This document shows positions 12,461-22,716 of a stretch of 64,000 bases of DNA, piece after piece (positions within the stretch are counted from its first letter, which is position 1; every line of letters begins with the position of its first letter). This DNA is from Nageia nagi (lineage: Eukaryota > Pinophyta). The notes under the pieces were generated by a model. That model had not been told where the DNA came from. It made no database searches and saw only the letters and a program-made list of their open reading frames with translations. The translations under genes were made by a program, and so were the position numbers. The stretch covers positions 99,262,001 to 99,326,000 of the forward strand of contig JBITNC010000001.1 in NCBI GenBank assembly GCA_050084985.1, written 5' to 3'.

Positions 12461-13096
12461 TGTAGAACCTAAAAATGAATTTCCTTGTATTAAATAATTC
12501 ATTTTATAGCATTAAGGAATACTTATTATAAAAATGGTCAAACTATACCCAAGGAAATGTAATCCATGTAATGGATTGTTGTACAATATAAGAAGTGTCA
12601 AATATAAATAAAGACACCATAAACAATGTAATATACAATGATCCTAAGAATTAAATAGGATCAAAACATTGCTATAAAAAAATATCAAGGCAACATAATC
12701 TCTCATGAGTAGATTTATAGAGATAAAGATTAGAACATGCAATCCGATCAACAAATATGTTTGTAACATCCGATCAACAAATATGTTTTGTAACACACCA
12801 TTCTTAGATTTCCTATATTCTTCATCTTATTTTATGCATTTCAATTTCTACTTATGGATTTGCATATTTTGGGCCATTAATGACATGCTTCTCCAATGTT
12901 GGTAACTGTGTTCATTTCTCATGGTATGTTGTTGTGATTGATGTATGATTCTTGTTATTTCATATAGATGCAAATTTGATGAAGACAACTTATTTATCAT
13001 GTTTTTCAAGATGTCATATTTTTGATATATGTTTCAATATTACATTATAGAAAAATAGTGCTTCAATTTATTATTTATGCATTTTTTTAGTCTACA
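12461..13096 (+). repeat. 5' LTR of element A
   Basis: Starts TGTAGAACC and ends TAGTCTACA. Aligns with 24545-25159. It contains a local duplication of TCCGATCAACAAATATGTT near 12740-12795 that the right LTR lacks. TATA-like TATAAAAA lies at 12673-12680. Confidence 0.92.
12673..12680 (+). promoter_or_regulatory. TATA box of element A LTR
   Basis: TATAAAAA in the context TTGCTATAAAAAAATATC. The right LTR keeps the same context with TATAAAAG at 24758-24765. Confidence 0.6.
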
Positions 13097-13099
13097 TTT

Positions 13100-13117
13100 T
13101 GGTCAACCCAACTATTT
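13100..13117 (+). other. Primer binding site of element A
   Basis: TGGTCAACCCAACTATTT lies three bases after the LTR end. It resembles the sites of B, C and E (shared core TGGTxAACCCxAC), so these gypsy elements use related primers. I cannot name the tRNA. Confidence 0.6.
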
Positions 13118-13220
13118 TGATTCATCTTGCCCTACTTGCGAGATCTCATAAGATTTTTGTGAAGAATTAACATTGTTAACATTGTGCAAAGACTTTTTTG
13201 CATTGTTATAAATGTAAAAA

Positions 13221-13715
13221 ATGGAATAAATTGTAATGTAGTTGGCCAATATGGTACAAGAATTAGCCATGCAAGTAAATATGATGCAAAGTTTGGGAAG
13301 TAATTCAAAGTTAGCTATAGATCCAAATATAGTTGCAAGGATAACCAATCTTCCTAATAATAAGAGGTATTAGAAAAAAGAGGAATATTATGATTATGGC
13401 TTCACCATACCTAATCAAATGATATCTATAATTATCCCCTTCCACTTGATCACAAGACCCCTAAGTTTAATATGTTTAGTGATGATCAAGATCCAAAGCA
13501 ACATATTATTAGCTTTCAAGAGGAGTGCTTATTATAACTAGGATCAGAGGTAAAATTGATGATAAAATTTATCCCAAGGAGTTTGAAAGGTTATGTTAGC
13601 AAATGGTTCAATAACTTACCAAAGGGATCCATAGATTTATTCATGTCATTGGTACAAGTATTCATGAATTAATACAAGCATAACATCAAAGAGTAAGGAA
13701 TAAATACAAAATTAT
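13221..13715 (+). pseudogene. gag (N-terminal part) of element A
   Basis: A frame opening with ATG at 13221 reads a Met/Gln/Ala-rich start, then LPNNKR and the gag capsid core with KFNMFSDDQDPKQHI, KWFNNLPKGSIDLF and QVFMN-YKHNIKE. This is the usual plant gypsy gag domain (Retrotrans_gag). Stops fall at codons that would be CAA, CAG or GAG in relatives. Gag forms the virus-like particle in the cytoplasm. The frame is broken at about 13715 by fragment H and resumes near 15111. Confidence 0.8.
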
Positions 13716-13946
13716 ATGCCATATGTAGACAACTCAGCTACTATAATGGATGTCCACACCTTGCTCTCAAGCTCCCATAGTAGCGCTCGCTGGAAGAATA
13801 CTGGCAAAGGTTGCAGAGTATGACTTTACACTCAACAATTACATCTACTCAAAAGTCTCATGAGCCTTTTTAGAAAATGTATTATGCTAATATCCTTAGA
13901 TTATTGCCATCCATGTAACAGTATCTGCATCAAACATCTTGCCATC
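13716..13946 (-). pseudogene. Pentatricopeptide repeat (PPR) gene fragment
   Basis: About 75 minus-strand codons in one uninterrupted frame (six in-frame stops, no frameshift) spell KMFDADTVTWMAII, HNTFSKKAHETFE, SATFASILPASATMGA and EQGVDIHY. This is the L and S motif succession of plant PLS-class PPR proteins, which bind organellar RNA for editing or processing. Only part of two repeats is present, with no start, transit peptide or E/DYW domain. PPR genes are commonly intron-poor, so DNA or RNA capture cannot be told apart. The piece abuts copia integrase at a shared GCAAGATGTTTGATG. Confidence 0.85.
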
Positions 13947-14434
13947 TCCATGAGAGTTCTATTCTTCCTCTCTGCCACACCATTTTGTTGAGGAGTATAG
14001 GCTGTAGTAAACTATCTTTTGATGCCATTTTGCTTGCAAAACTCAAAAAAATTAGTAGAAGAATACTCTCCTCCTGTATCACTCCTCACACATTTAATCT
14101 TATGTTCACATTCATTCTCAACCATCTCTTTGAATTCTTTAAAAAAACTCAAATGCTTCATCTTTATGCTTCAAAAAATAGACCCAACACATTCTACTAA
14201 AATCATCAATGAAGGTGAGAAAATAAGAACTCATACCAAGACTTTTGTTTTGCATTGGTCCACATAAATCAGTATGAACCAACTGTAGTGGGAATGAGGC
14301 CCTCCATGCTTTCCCATGATCAAATTTCTACCTTGTTTGCTTGCCCAACACACAACCTTCACAAATTGATTTTGGATTTTCAACAAGAGGTAAACCATGA
14401 ACTAGCTCATGAGATAGTTTCAAACTACTAAAAT
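13932..14434 (-). pseudogene. Copia integrase core and end of GAG-pre-integrase (fragment H)
   Basis: A long minus-strand frame contains [10 protein letters not shown] (first catalytic Asp), [15 protein letters not shown], then RSDTGGEY (second Asp) and TPQQNGVAERKNRT (catalytic Glu in the E of AERKN). All three DDE residues are intact and only one stop interrupts the stretch, so this is the least damaged pol segment in the window. The conserved cysteines CEGCVLGK of the zinc-binding region lie upstream at about 14345-14370 after a frameshift. The copia frame ends in MEMARCLM, where PPR sequence takes over. Confidence 0.88.
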
Positions 14435-15055
14435 TTACATGTCCAAATCTAAGATGCCATAACCAAGACTCATTTTAACAGCCACATTTGCAAAAATATT
14501 ATCCCCCTTTTCTCCAAGTTTTAATGGGAATAAATGATTTGGAGACATTTTAACAGTAGAGACTAACTTATGCCCATGGTTCTTATCAAAAATTTCACAC
14601 TTACCCTCATCAAAGACTAGCTTGTAGTTATTTTCCAACATTTGCCCAATACTCAACAAACTATGAGCCATATCTGGAGTGTGATACACATTGTGCATAT
14701 TCTTCATCCCATGCTTGGTAGGCACCTCAAGCATGCCTTTACCAGCCACCTCAATTGCATAATTATTGCCAAGCTTGATACTTGACTTATAGGAATGGTC
14801 CATGGATGAAAGTAGCTCCCCCTTACTGGTCATATGGTTTAAACATCCAGAGTCCAACAAACAAATCTCCTCTTATTTTGTTTCAGCCATATTGGCTGTC
14901 TCCTCCATGGAGAGAAAGAGAGTTTCACCATACTCTTCTTCCTCTCCATAATTTGCCACTTTTCCATCACCATTTGCAGCTTGTTTTGCTCTACACTCCC
15001 TCTCATAATGCCCATACTTGTTGCAGTAGTAACATTGAGCAAGTTGGATGAGAAT
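14435..15055 (-). pseudogene. Copia gag zinc knuckle, protease and GAG-pre-integrase (fragment H)
   Basis: Near 14985-15045 the minus strand encodes CYYCNKYGHYEREC, a perfect CX2CX4HX4C nucleocapsid knuckle. It is followed by a Glu-rich spacer and by LLDSGCLNHMT (about 14830-14865), the copia aspartic protease site with D-S-G. The continuing 141-codon frame has HTPDMAHSLLSIGQ and the rest of the GAG-pre-integrase domain. A stop lies in the spacer and a frameshift ends the open frame near 14435. The remaining upstream gag is missing. Confidence 0.88.
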
Positions 15056-15131
15056 GAAACCCTAATAAAGTATATTTAGAGATTCAAAAATATATGACAA
15101 TGTATTCATAGCAAGTTGGATGAGAATGAAA
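15039..15131. repeat. 21-bp direct duplication at the right border of fragment H
   Basis: GCAAGTTGGATGAGAATGAA plus one A occurs at 15039-15059 and again at 15111-15131, 72 bases apart. The right copy lies in genuine element A gag. The left copy sits at the fragment H junction. Confidence 0.8.
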
Positions 15132-15640
15132 TTTGTGGTATATTCAAATATTCTATTTTGCCAATTATTAATTTGCATGCTCTAACTAAGAAAGGTATTG
15201 GATTTGGGGTATTGGTAAAATAATTATTACAAAAGATCTTTTTTTACTTGAGTTAGGATATGTCAAGTATACATATACTTTTTACAATAAGGAGAATCAT
15301 AAGACATACACCAAGAAGAAGGAAAAGATAGTAAATATCGTTGATACACCTAAATCTAACCCTACATTAACAAGATCAACCATAACAAGAGATAGAAAGC
15401 ATACATTTCCAATTCAGCCAAAGTTTATTTTTAGAGATTTGAAGGGTTTATTGCAACTATTAGATAAAAGAGCAAAATATGATAGTGTTTCAATGGGAAA
15501 TTTTGAGGCTTATTATTCTTATCATCAAAGAAGAGTTCATTCTACAAATTTTTATAAAGCATTAAAAGCTACAATTTTGGACCTTATTGCATAAGGGATA
15601 TATAAAATTAATTAGAATGCTTTAAATCTAGAGATTATAA
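15111..15640 (+). pseudogene. gag (C-terminal part) of element A
   Basis: After fragment H the gag frame resumes with KLDENEICGIF. At 15400-15630 it reads FRDLKGLLQLLDKRAKYDSV, then YYSYHQRRVHSTNFYKALKA and a LDLIA-GIYKIN ending. These match the C-terminal gag region of plant Tat-type gypsy elements, in which a modified Cys/His motif is followed by D-L-I. The expected cysteines of the knuckle are not evident here. Several TAA/TAG stops are present. Confidence 0.65.
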
Positions 15641-15654
15641 TACATACAATTTTA

Positions 15655-16345
15655 GTGGATAGAAATGTTTTTTCTATATTAAAAAGAGGGCATCCAAGGA
15701 ACATTCCAAATCTAGCTACTACTAAACAAGTAAGTGTCCCACTTGATCATAAAGCTTATAGCCTGATTGAGCAATTGAAAATAACTCCTATTAAAATTAG
15801 CTTGTATAATCTCATATCTACATCTGAAAAGCATTAAGATATTTTGTATGCTTTGTTCAAAAAAGAAACTATTCCCACCAATATGAATGCTACTATATTT
15901 TTAAGAAAAACTTAGGTTTATTAAGGAATGTGATGGAATTTCATTTTACAAGTATGAAAAAACATAGTAAAAAAATTATTAGTAAATGTTTAGCCTTGTA
16001 CATCACACCTATTATAGAAGGATGAGAAATAAAAAGAACATTGGTATACATTTTATCAACTGTTAATATGTACTCTCATAAAATTTTGATACAACTTCAA
16101 GAGAAAGATATAGAGATACCTCCTTTAGAAGAAGCCACATTCCAAATTAGAGCATATGATAGTTCATCAAAAAAGCCAATTGGAATATCTATAATTTTGG
16201 TCACAATAGGGTTCATAATGGTTGAAACTTAGTTTCAAGTTATGGACTCAAAATTATTTTATAACTTATTGTTAGGAAGACCTTGGCTTTGTGATATGGA
16301 TGTAGTACTAGCAATAGTACATGGAAGGTTGAAATTTGAATATTA
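15655..16345 (+). pseudogene. Aspartic protease region of element A
   Basis: Open segments 15655-15837 and 16041-16232 give VSVPLDHKAYSLIEQLK and then LQEKDIEIPPLEEATFQIRA. They are followed by YNLLLGRPWLCDMD (about 16258-16300), the conserved flap/GRPWL signature of gypsy protease. The expected D-T-G active site maps to about 16055 but reads ILSTVN, so the catalytic Asp and Gly are lost. The protease would cleave the Gag-Pol polyprotein in the particle. It is inactive here. Confidence 0.75.
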
Positions 16346-17034
16346 GGATGAGTACATATAGTAATAGGTGATCTAGAACCATATGCCTTGTACAATGTAA
16401 TAGAAATGTAGGAATTCATGATGACTTCTCCTAGATATGAAATTTCACCTTTGGCAGTAGACTTAATAGTGGTAAAAATAGAAAAATAGCTTCATATTAC
16501 AAAGGAAGGAATGGAAATATATAGAATTGAGAACTTTGATCCATTAATGTTTGTAAAAGATTTGGGAAGATCTAAAATACTTAGTATTAAGGGCCACCAA
16601 TAATATGTAATACTATCTACACACTATCAATAGTATGAAAATAATGAAGAATATGATGGTTCTTGCTCTATAGCAACACTATTTCCCACCCCAATTACCT
16701 TAATGAAGGATCATATGAAGAACACAACAGAACACATGGGGTCACATTCAAAGTTGCCTAAATCAAATGAGAAATAAAAAATAAGATACATTCTTAATGA
16801 ATATGAGTATTTTGGATAAGAGGTGAACTTTAATGAATTATTTCAAGTTAAATAAGAAGATGATGATACATGTGATATTCAAGGATTGGAAGAGTTACAT
16901 TTATTATTGTAGAAAAAGGATGAATTAGTATTCTCAACTTAGGAATTAACAAATGTTAATATTGGAACATGTGATGAAGAGAGGTTGGTAAAGGTTCAAA
17001 ATGCCCTTCCAACACCTCAAAAAGAAAGGTACAA
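16346..17034 (+). pseudogene. Protease-RT spacer of element A
   Basis: Degenerate coding sequence with acidic and Asn-rich stretches and many stops. No domain is recognised. Length and position fit the linker between protease and RT in Tat-type elements. Confidence 0.5.
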
Positions 17035-17873
17035 AACTAAGTTTATTGAAAATCATAAGAATTTTGCATAGTCTTATACTAATATGCCAAGTTTAGATCC
17101 TTCCTTTTTTTAAGCATAATTTACAACTTAAGGAAGGAGCTAAGTCTATAAAAAAAACCAAGAAAGATACATCCTTTTAAGGCATTGTTAGTCAAAAAGA
17201 AATTGAAAAATATTTGAATGTTGGGTTCATTAAACCATTAGATTATTTAAAATGGATGGATAAAATTATTCCCATTACTAAACCTACTCAAGAGATAGAA
17301 GTTTGTACTAATTTTTGGGTTATAATAAAATTTTAATCAATTCAATTGATCAACATAAGATTTATTTTACTACACCTTGGAAAAATTTTGTTGGAAGGTT
17401 ATGACCTTTGGATTGAAAAATACAAGTGTTACTTATAAATAACTATGGTGGCTATGTTCCATAAGCATATTCATAAATTAGTAGAGGTGTATGTTGATGA
17501 TATTTTGGTCAAATCAAAGCAATACTAAGATGATATGGAGCTCCTTGAAGAGGTATTTTACATTCTCAAAAAGTATAAGCTTAGACTAAAATCTCAAAAG
17601 TGTGCTTTTAGTGTTACTTTAGGAAAATTACTTGGTTTCATGGTATTAAAAAGGGGCATTGAGGTAGATCCTACAAATTTAAAAACCATAGTGAGTATAC
17701 TCACTCCAAAGAACCTCAAACCATTAAGAATTCTTCAAGGGAAGATAAATTCGGTAAGAAGGTTCATTTCTCAACTTGAGGATAAGTGTAGGCCATTTAT
17801 TCATTTATTAAAAAATGATGTCAAGTTTGTATGGGATGATAAGTGTCAAAAAGTATTTGAATACATAAAATAG
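17035..17873 (+). pseudogene. Reverse transcriptase of element A, internally deleted
   Basis: N-terminal finger residues (KKEIEKYLNVGFIKPL at about 17200) lead to EVCTNF. The reading then jumps to GYNKILINSIDQHK at about 17320, so the part of the palm holding the first catalytic Asp is missing. The second palm motif is intact as VYVDDILVKSK (YVDD at 17490-17501). The open frame 17535-17873 covers the thumb and connection with KYKLRLKSQKCAFSV, LGKLLGFMV and RGIEVDP. The enzyme would copy element RNA into DNA. With the deletion it cannot function. Confidence 0.88.
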
Positions 17874-17879
17874 TATTTT

Positions 17880-18295
17880 CTAAATCCTCTTATTTTAGTG
17901 CCTATGGATTTTGAAAATGAAAAACATCTTTATATATCAGCCACATTATATGCCTTGATGGCAATGTTGTGTTAGAAAGATTATGAAAATAAAGAAAGAT
18001 TAATATAATATATTATAAAATCTCTCATATATTATGAAATAATATATACCCCTATGGAAAAGCTTTGCTTTGGTATTATTTTTGATTTAGATAAACTATG
18101 GAATTATCTTTTATATTGCACTACATATGTTGTTAGCCCAATTAATCCATTAAAATATCTTATACCAAAGCAACATTTATTATGAAGGGTAGCTAAGTGG
18201 TTGATGTTGTTGCAAGAGTTTGATATCAATGTGAGAAAATTATATGAAAGGATAGGCAATTGCAGACTTGATAGTAGAATTTCCCTAGAATGATA
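17880..18295 (+). pseudogene. RT-associated RNase H of element A
   Basis: Directly after the RT connection come PLILVPMDF, HLYISAT, then TPMEKLCFGI and a C-terminal PLKYL..K. These are the usual landmarks of the first gypsy RNase H, which degrades the RNA strand during reverse transcription. The conserved D in the YISAS-type motif is replaced, and several stops occur. Confidence 0.7.
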
Positions 18296-18419
18296 GTACA
18301 ATAGTGCATGAACATTTTCCAGATGAATATGATGAAGATTCATGCTATCAACTATGTGCAACATTGTCTAAATGCTATCAACAACATTATGGTCAAGAGA
18401 TGGCTATTTGTTTGGTACT

Positions 18420-18760
18420 TAGAGGATGAACCTACAACTTGGATGTTGTATATTGATGGATCAAAATGTATTTATGGAACAAGTGTAGGTAATGTTATAG
18501 CATTACCTTCCAATGAGGTAATCCCTATGGCATATAGACTTGTATTTAATTACACTAAAAACATTGTAGAATATGAAGCTCTAATTTTGGGTTTGAAAGT
18601 AGCCATGGCTTTGAAAACAAAATATTTGGAAATATATGGTGATTTAGAACTTGTTGTAAATCAAGTTAATGATACATATAATATAAAATATGAGAAATTG
18701 AAAACATACAAGATAATGGTTACTAAAGTTTTTAATGAGTTCAATAAGTACAATATTTAA
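18420..18760 (+). pseudogene. Second (archaeal-type) RNase H of element A
   Basis: Within the 150-codon open frame 18308-18760 the sequence WMLYIDGSKCIYGT carries the first Asp, VEYEALILGLKVAM the Glu and IYGDLELVVNQV the second Asp. All three acidic residues are in place. A second RNase H of this type downstream of the RT-linked one is diagnostic of the Tat clade of plant Ty3/gypsy elements. It is one of the least damaged parts of element A pol. Confidence 0.85.
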
Positions 18761-19019
18761 AATATTTCAATAACTAATAATAGGTATGCAAACATAATGA
18801 CATGTGCAGCTTCATTAGCATCAATTGAGTTAGAAGATGAATAAACTATCCTTAAGATTAGAAAGCTTGGTACACCTTCTTACCTTGATCAACTAGAAGA
18901 AATACATACACACATTATTTCTCTAGAAATTGATCATCAACAATAGTATGTTGATATTTACAATTATTTGAAAGATCAAATGATTCTAGATAATTAAGAT
19001 AGAAATGAAAGAGTTAGAA

Positions 19020-20069
19020 TAAAGAGGACAACTATCAAGTATGTGATTATTGGTGAAGTTTTGTATAAAAATTCATTTGATGATGCTCTTTTAATATGTC
19101 TAACACAACATGAAATAGCAACAATACTAGAATGGCCTATAATGGAGGAGGATTTCAAGAATCATATTAAGAGTTATTTACAATGTCAAAAGAATTCAAA
19201 TTTAGAAAAATAACCAACTCAAGAATTGAACCCCATAGTTTCACCATGGCCATTTGTAACTTGGGAAATAGACTTAATTGGGATTGTTAGTCCACATTCA
19301 AGGTAAGGTCACAAATTCATCATCACAACTATAGAGTTTAGTACAAAGTGGGTTGAATCTATTTCAACAAAATTAGTAACACATATAAAATCATTGATTT
19401 CTTAGTTGAAAACATCATCACAAGGTTTGGAGTACCAAAAATATTGATCATGGATAATGGGCCAAATTTCAAGGGTAATAACATGAAAGCCTTTTCCAAA
19501 AAGTTTTATATTACTCAAATGTTTTCTTCAATATATTATCCTCAAGGGAATGGTCAAGAAAAAGAATCAAACAAAACTATAAAAAAGCATTTTGGCAAAA
19601 ATATGGGATAGATACAAAGCATATTGGCATGAATAGTTACCTTATACTCTTTGATCATATAGAACAAGTATTAGAACAACCACTAGGGCAACACTATTTT
19701 CATTAGTTTATGGATATGAGGTTGTTATACCATTAAATTTGGAGATACCATCTCTAAGAATCTCACTAAAAGGAGACGTATTAGATGAAGAACCAAGAAA
19801 GGCTAGACTACAATATTTGGAAGCACTTGATAAAAAGAGAATTAGGATAATTGAGTATTAGAAGGTATATCATGCAAAAATAAAGAGGGAATTTGGAAAT
19901 AAAATCAAACCAAAGGATTTCAAAATAGAAGACTTGGTGTTGAAAGAGAATATCAATAAAATAGCCACAAATGATGAAATGAAAGGAAATTTTGAACCAA
20001 ATTAGTTAGGCCCATTTTTTATCATTGGAGCAATAAGATCAAGAGTTTATGGTTATCATCCATGGATGG
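19020..20069 (+). pseudogene. Integrase of element A (up to the element C insertion)
   Basis: The frame reads LICLTQHEIATIL then directly EWPIMEEDF, so the His-His half of the N-terminal zinc finger is deleted, while SYLQCQKN keeps one Cys pair region. The core shows WPFVTWEIDLIG (Asp at 19271-19273) and IMDNGPNF (Asp at 19453-19455). The third catalytic position in GQ-x-E reads Lys (AAA), an apparent G-to-A change of Glu. The C-terminal part (IEIPSLR-like at about 19740 and DLVLKEN at about 19930) runs up to GYHPWM, where element C breaks it. It would insert the DNA copy into chromosomes. It is inactive here. Confidence 0.85.
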
Positions 20070-20819
20070 TGTTTACAAATAAAATGTATTCAAGAATGCA
20101 AATAAATGAATACCTACAATTTGAAGGAATATTTGTAAATTCTAAGCTAATAGATAGCAATTTATAACAAGACAAGTTGATATAGAAGATAATGAATAAC
20201 TAGAATCAAAATGATATTACCAAATAAGATTTAGTTTATGTACTTACCTCATGGAATGTACTTGATATCGATGAATAAAAGATAGTGATGAAGCTTCAAC
20301 AACTAATGAAGTTTGTACCCAAAGTCATGGAGCAAGATGATCTAAAAAGAGGGCTATGAGCAGTCTATTGCATGCTTGAAAGGAACATTGATAGTTTATT
20401 TTTATCTATAGAGGGGCATCGATAGTATTCATTATAATATAGTCCATTTTGGAATGAATATGTGCCTCCACATGGAATCTTGATGATCTCAATTCGGTAT
20501 TCAGATAAACCAATAATTATCAAAATGCTTGCATAAGTAAGTACACAAGCCTAGCCTTGAATGGTGATGTCAAGAGACACCTAAAAGAATACCATCATCA
20601 AGATTAGATATGGAATCATGTATCTCATTGATGTGAACTTACTATTAGATTCTTATTTATATAGAAATAATATGACCTACTCCTTAGGTCGACGTGTACC
20701 TACATAAATAAGAATATAGTAAGTTGATGATATATATTGATCATATTCAAAATAACATTAATATTCTTGAACTAGATGTGTATAAGTGTAGGCACATAAA
20801 TTAATTTTAGGTGATAAAA
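20070..20819 (-). repeat. 3' LTR of element C (left copy)
   Basis: Aligns with 22717-23496 and lacks about 24 bases near its minus-strand 5' end, between two ATTAATTTA-like strings. The minus-strand TATA element TATATAAATA lies at 20654-20663. Confidence 0.92.
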
Positions 20820-20834
20820 AATGCCCCACTTTGG
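20820..20834 (-). other. Polypurine tract of element C
   Basis: The minus strand reads CCAAAGTGGGGCATT next to the LTR. Element B has CAAAGTGGGGCATC in the same position. Confidence 0.8.
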
Positions 20835-21239
20835 ATGATAAATTGAAAATCACTAGGTGCATTAAGATTTTTCATTCAAAGTCTAACTAAGATATCATAG
20901 CAATCAAATCTTGATAAGTATTGATAAGCATAATACCCACACTAATTATCTATTTTGATATTGAACTATGATAAATATATAAGAAATATAAGCAATGTAT
21001 TGAAAAAAGGTATGAGTTTAAGAAAACCCCCTCATATGACATCCACCATGTTGCCCCTAGTTGATGTTGATGTGCTCCATGAGCTCCAACGATGACCTAC
21101 AAAAGAAAGAGTTCTAGGGTCCATAGCCATCTACCAAGAGGTCATTGATGATAATTACCCATATTTTTGATATATTTTGATATGTGGAGCACAACCATAT
21201 TATGTCATTGATGGTTTTTTCCATTGATCTTGTGGAAGT

Positions 21240-21480
21240 TGGACTTCCTACCAAGAGGCATAATGATAAAGCTAGGAGTTGAGACTCCATTAAGAGATGT
21301 ATTGCAATGAATGAGGGCTAAAACTCTACACCAAGAGGCATATTGCAATGAGGGGTGGAGCTAAAACTCTACCAAGAGGCATGAAACTAGGATGATGATA
21401 TAGGAGCTAAGACTTTGCCAAGAGGCATGCAAATCTTATGATCTGGGAGTTGAAACTCTACACCAAGGGGTATCTAATGA
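21240..21480 (-). repeat. Minisatellite in the 3' untranslated part of element C
   Basis: Four to five units of about 55 bp share ACCAAGAGGCAT and GGAGCTAAAACTCT blocks on the plus strand. Their reverse complement matches the CCTCTTGGCA...TTTCAGCTCC units of element B, so the array is an ancestral feature of this group. Confidence 0.8.
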
Positions 21481-21699
21481 TTTTTATTTTTGTTATTTTT
21501 GACTATGAAATAAGACTATGAGCAGTAATTTCCTACTAAAATGGAGCATTAGCACTCCTCTTCTAATATTAAAATGACCTTCTATTTTGAATTTTGTGCT
21601 ATCTTTTCACATGCTTATTCTTGTAGTAATATTTTTATGAAAATAGACACACTGGGTGACCCATAGGTCACCTAGATGTGATACTTCTTTAGGTGCCTA

Positions 21700-22440
21700 G
21701 CATTGATGGTATTTTTGAGAACCTCCCCATCCAATGTAGATAATCTATATGCACCTATACCAAAGACCTCTATGATGATGTATGGGCCAACCTAATTTGG
21801 CTCAAACTTTCTTTTAAGTTCATCCTTTACTGTAGTGTTAGAAGCATTCTCTTGGAGAACCATATCCCCAACCTTAAATGCTTTGGACACCATTTTATTT
21901 TCATAGGCCCTCTTTATTCTTTATTGATATGTTCTGAGATGCTCTAGTACATTAATTCTTTTGCAATCTAATGCCTCTAGCTAATTTAGCCTTGCTTTCA
22001 TTATTGTGGTTCCTTCATGATATCTTTAAGTGCAATTCTCAAAGAAGGGATCTCAATTTCAAGATTTTCATTACTAACTTGACTCATAGTACATAGATCC
22101 AAAACAATGACTTCATGTTTGATGTTATGCTTATACTATTCTAGAAATAAGTTTCTTAATGCCTAAAATTATGTAACTAACCTTTCAAGTAGAGAATATA
22201 ACCAATCACAAGCATCTCCTTCCAAACTATGAGGAAAGAACTTTTCCTATAATCTTGAATCCACACTAATTTTGAGTTCACACTCATCTTTAAACCCTTG
22301 CAAATGTCTCCTAGGATCTCCCTTCTTGCTGAACTTATAGAACTTGGGATCTTTATAATGTGATGGTGGCATGCATAAGTGAATCTCATCACATAGAGGG
22401 CTACCAAACTTAATCAAATTATTTGGTTGAACTAGTCCTC
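21700..22440 (-). pseudogene. gag::integrase in-frame fusion of element C
   Basis: The minus strand reads gag residues KFYKFSKKGDPRRHLQGF, EKFFPHSLEGDACDWLYSL and YKHNIKHEVIVLDLCTMSQ. It then passes without a frame change into NLEIEIPSLRIALKD, a C-terminal integrase motif, followed by degraded chromatin-proximal sequence ending near 21700. Protease, RT, both RNase H domains and the integrase core are absent. The junction lies at about 22085-22095. Stops interrupt both halves, so no fusion protein is made now. The clean frame at the junction may be chance or may reflect past selection on gag. Confidence 0.8.
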
Positions 22441-22696
22441 TTACTAGTTGATTAATTTATCTTTACATACCCTCAATAGTAGCTTGAATATGATCATTGT
22501 TACTTACATCACCATGGTTAGCTCCTTCATTAGAGATTCTATTCCATCATGTTGAATATCTCCCAAGAGCTCATCAAGATCTCTTCTTGAAATACTTCAC
22601 AAGAATACTATTAATTGATCCATGTCTAAAATAACTTACAAAATTGCTTATTAGTCCTAACTAAAACCCTAGGGTTTTAGCACATCTACTTATGAT

Positions 22697-22714
22697 TCAC
22701 ATCAGTTTCACCAA
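22697..22714 (-). other. Primer binding site of element C
   Basis: TGGTGAAACTGATGTGAA on the minus strand, two bases inside the 5' LTR border. It is a variant of the element B site. Confidence 0.7.
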
Positions 22715-22716
22715 AA

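Larger units (their letters stand above)
13716..15059 (-). mobile_element. Fragment H: copia pol piece joined to a PPR gene fragment, inserted in element A gag
   Basis: On the minus strand, from right to left, it reads copia zinc knuckle, protease, GAG-pre-integrase, integrase core, then about 75 codons of PPR sequence. No LTRs, primer site or target duplication are present, so this is a truncated fragment and not a complete insertion. The right border carries a 21-base string (15039-15059) that recurs exactly at 15111-15131 in the resumed gag. The copia part is better preserved than the surrounding gag, so it arrived later. Borders are accurate to about 20 bases. Confidence 0.8.

Noticed and set aside
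18104-18364. 86-codon minus-strand ORF
   Set aside because: It is a shadow of the RNase H region of element A on the plus strand.
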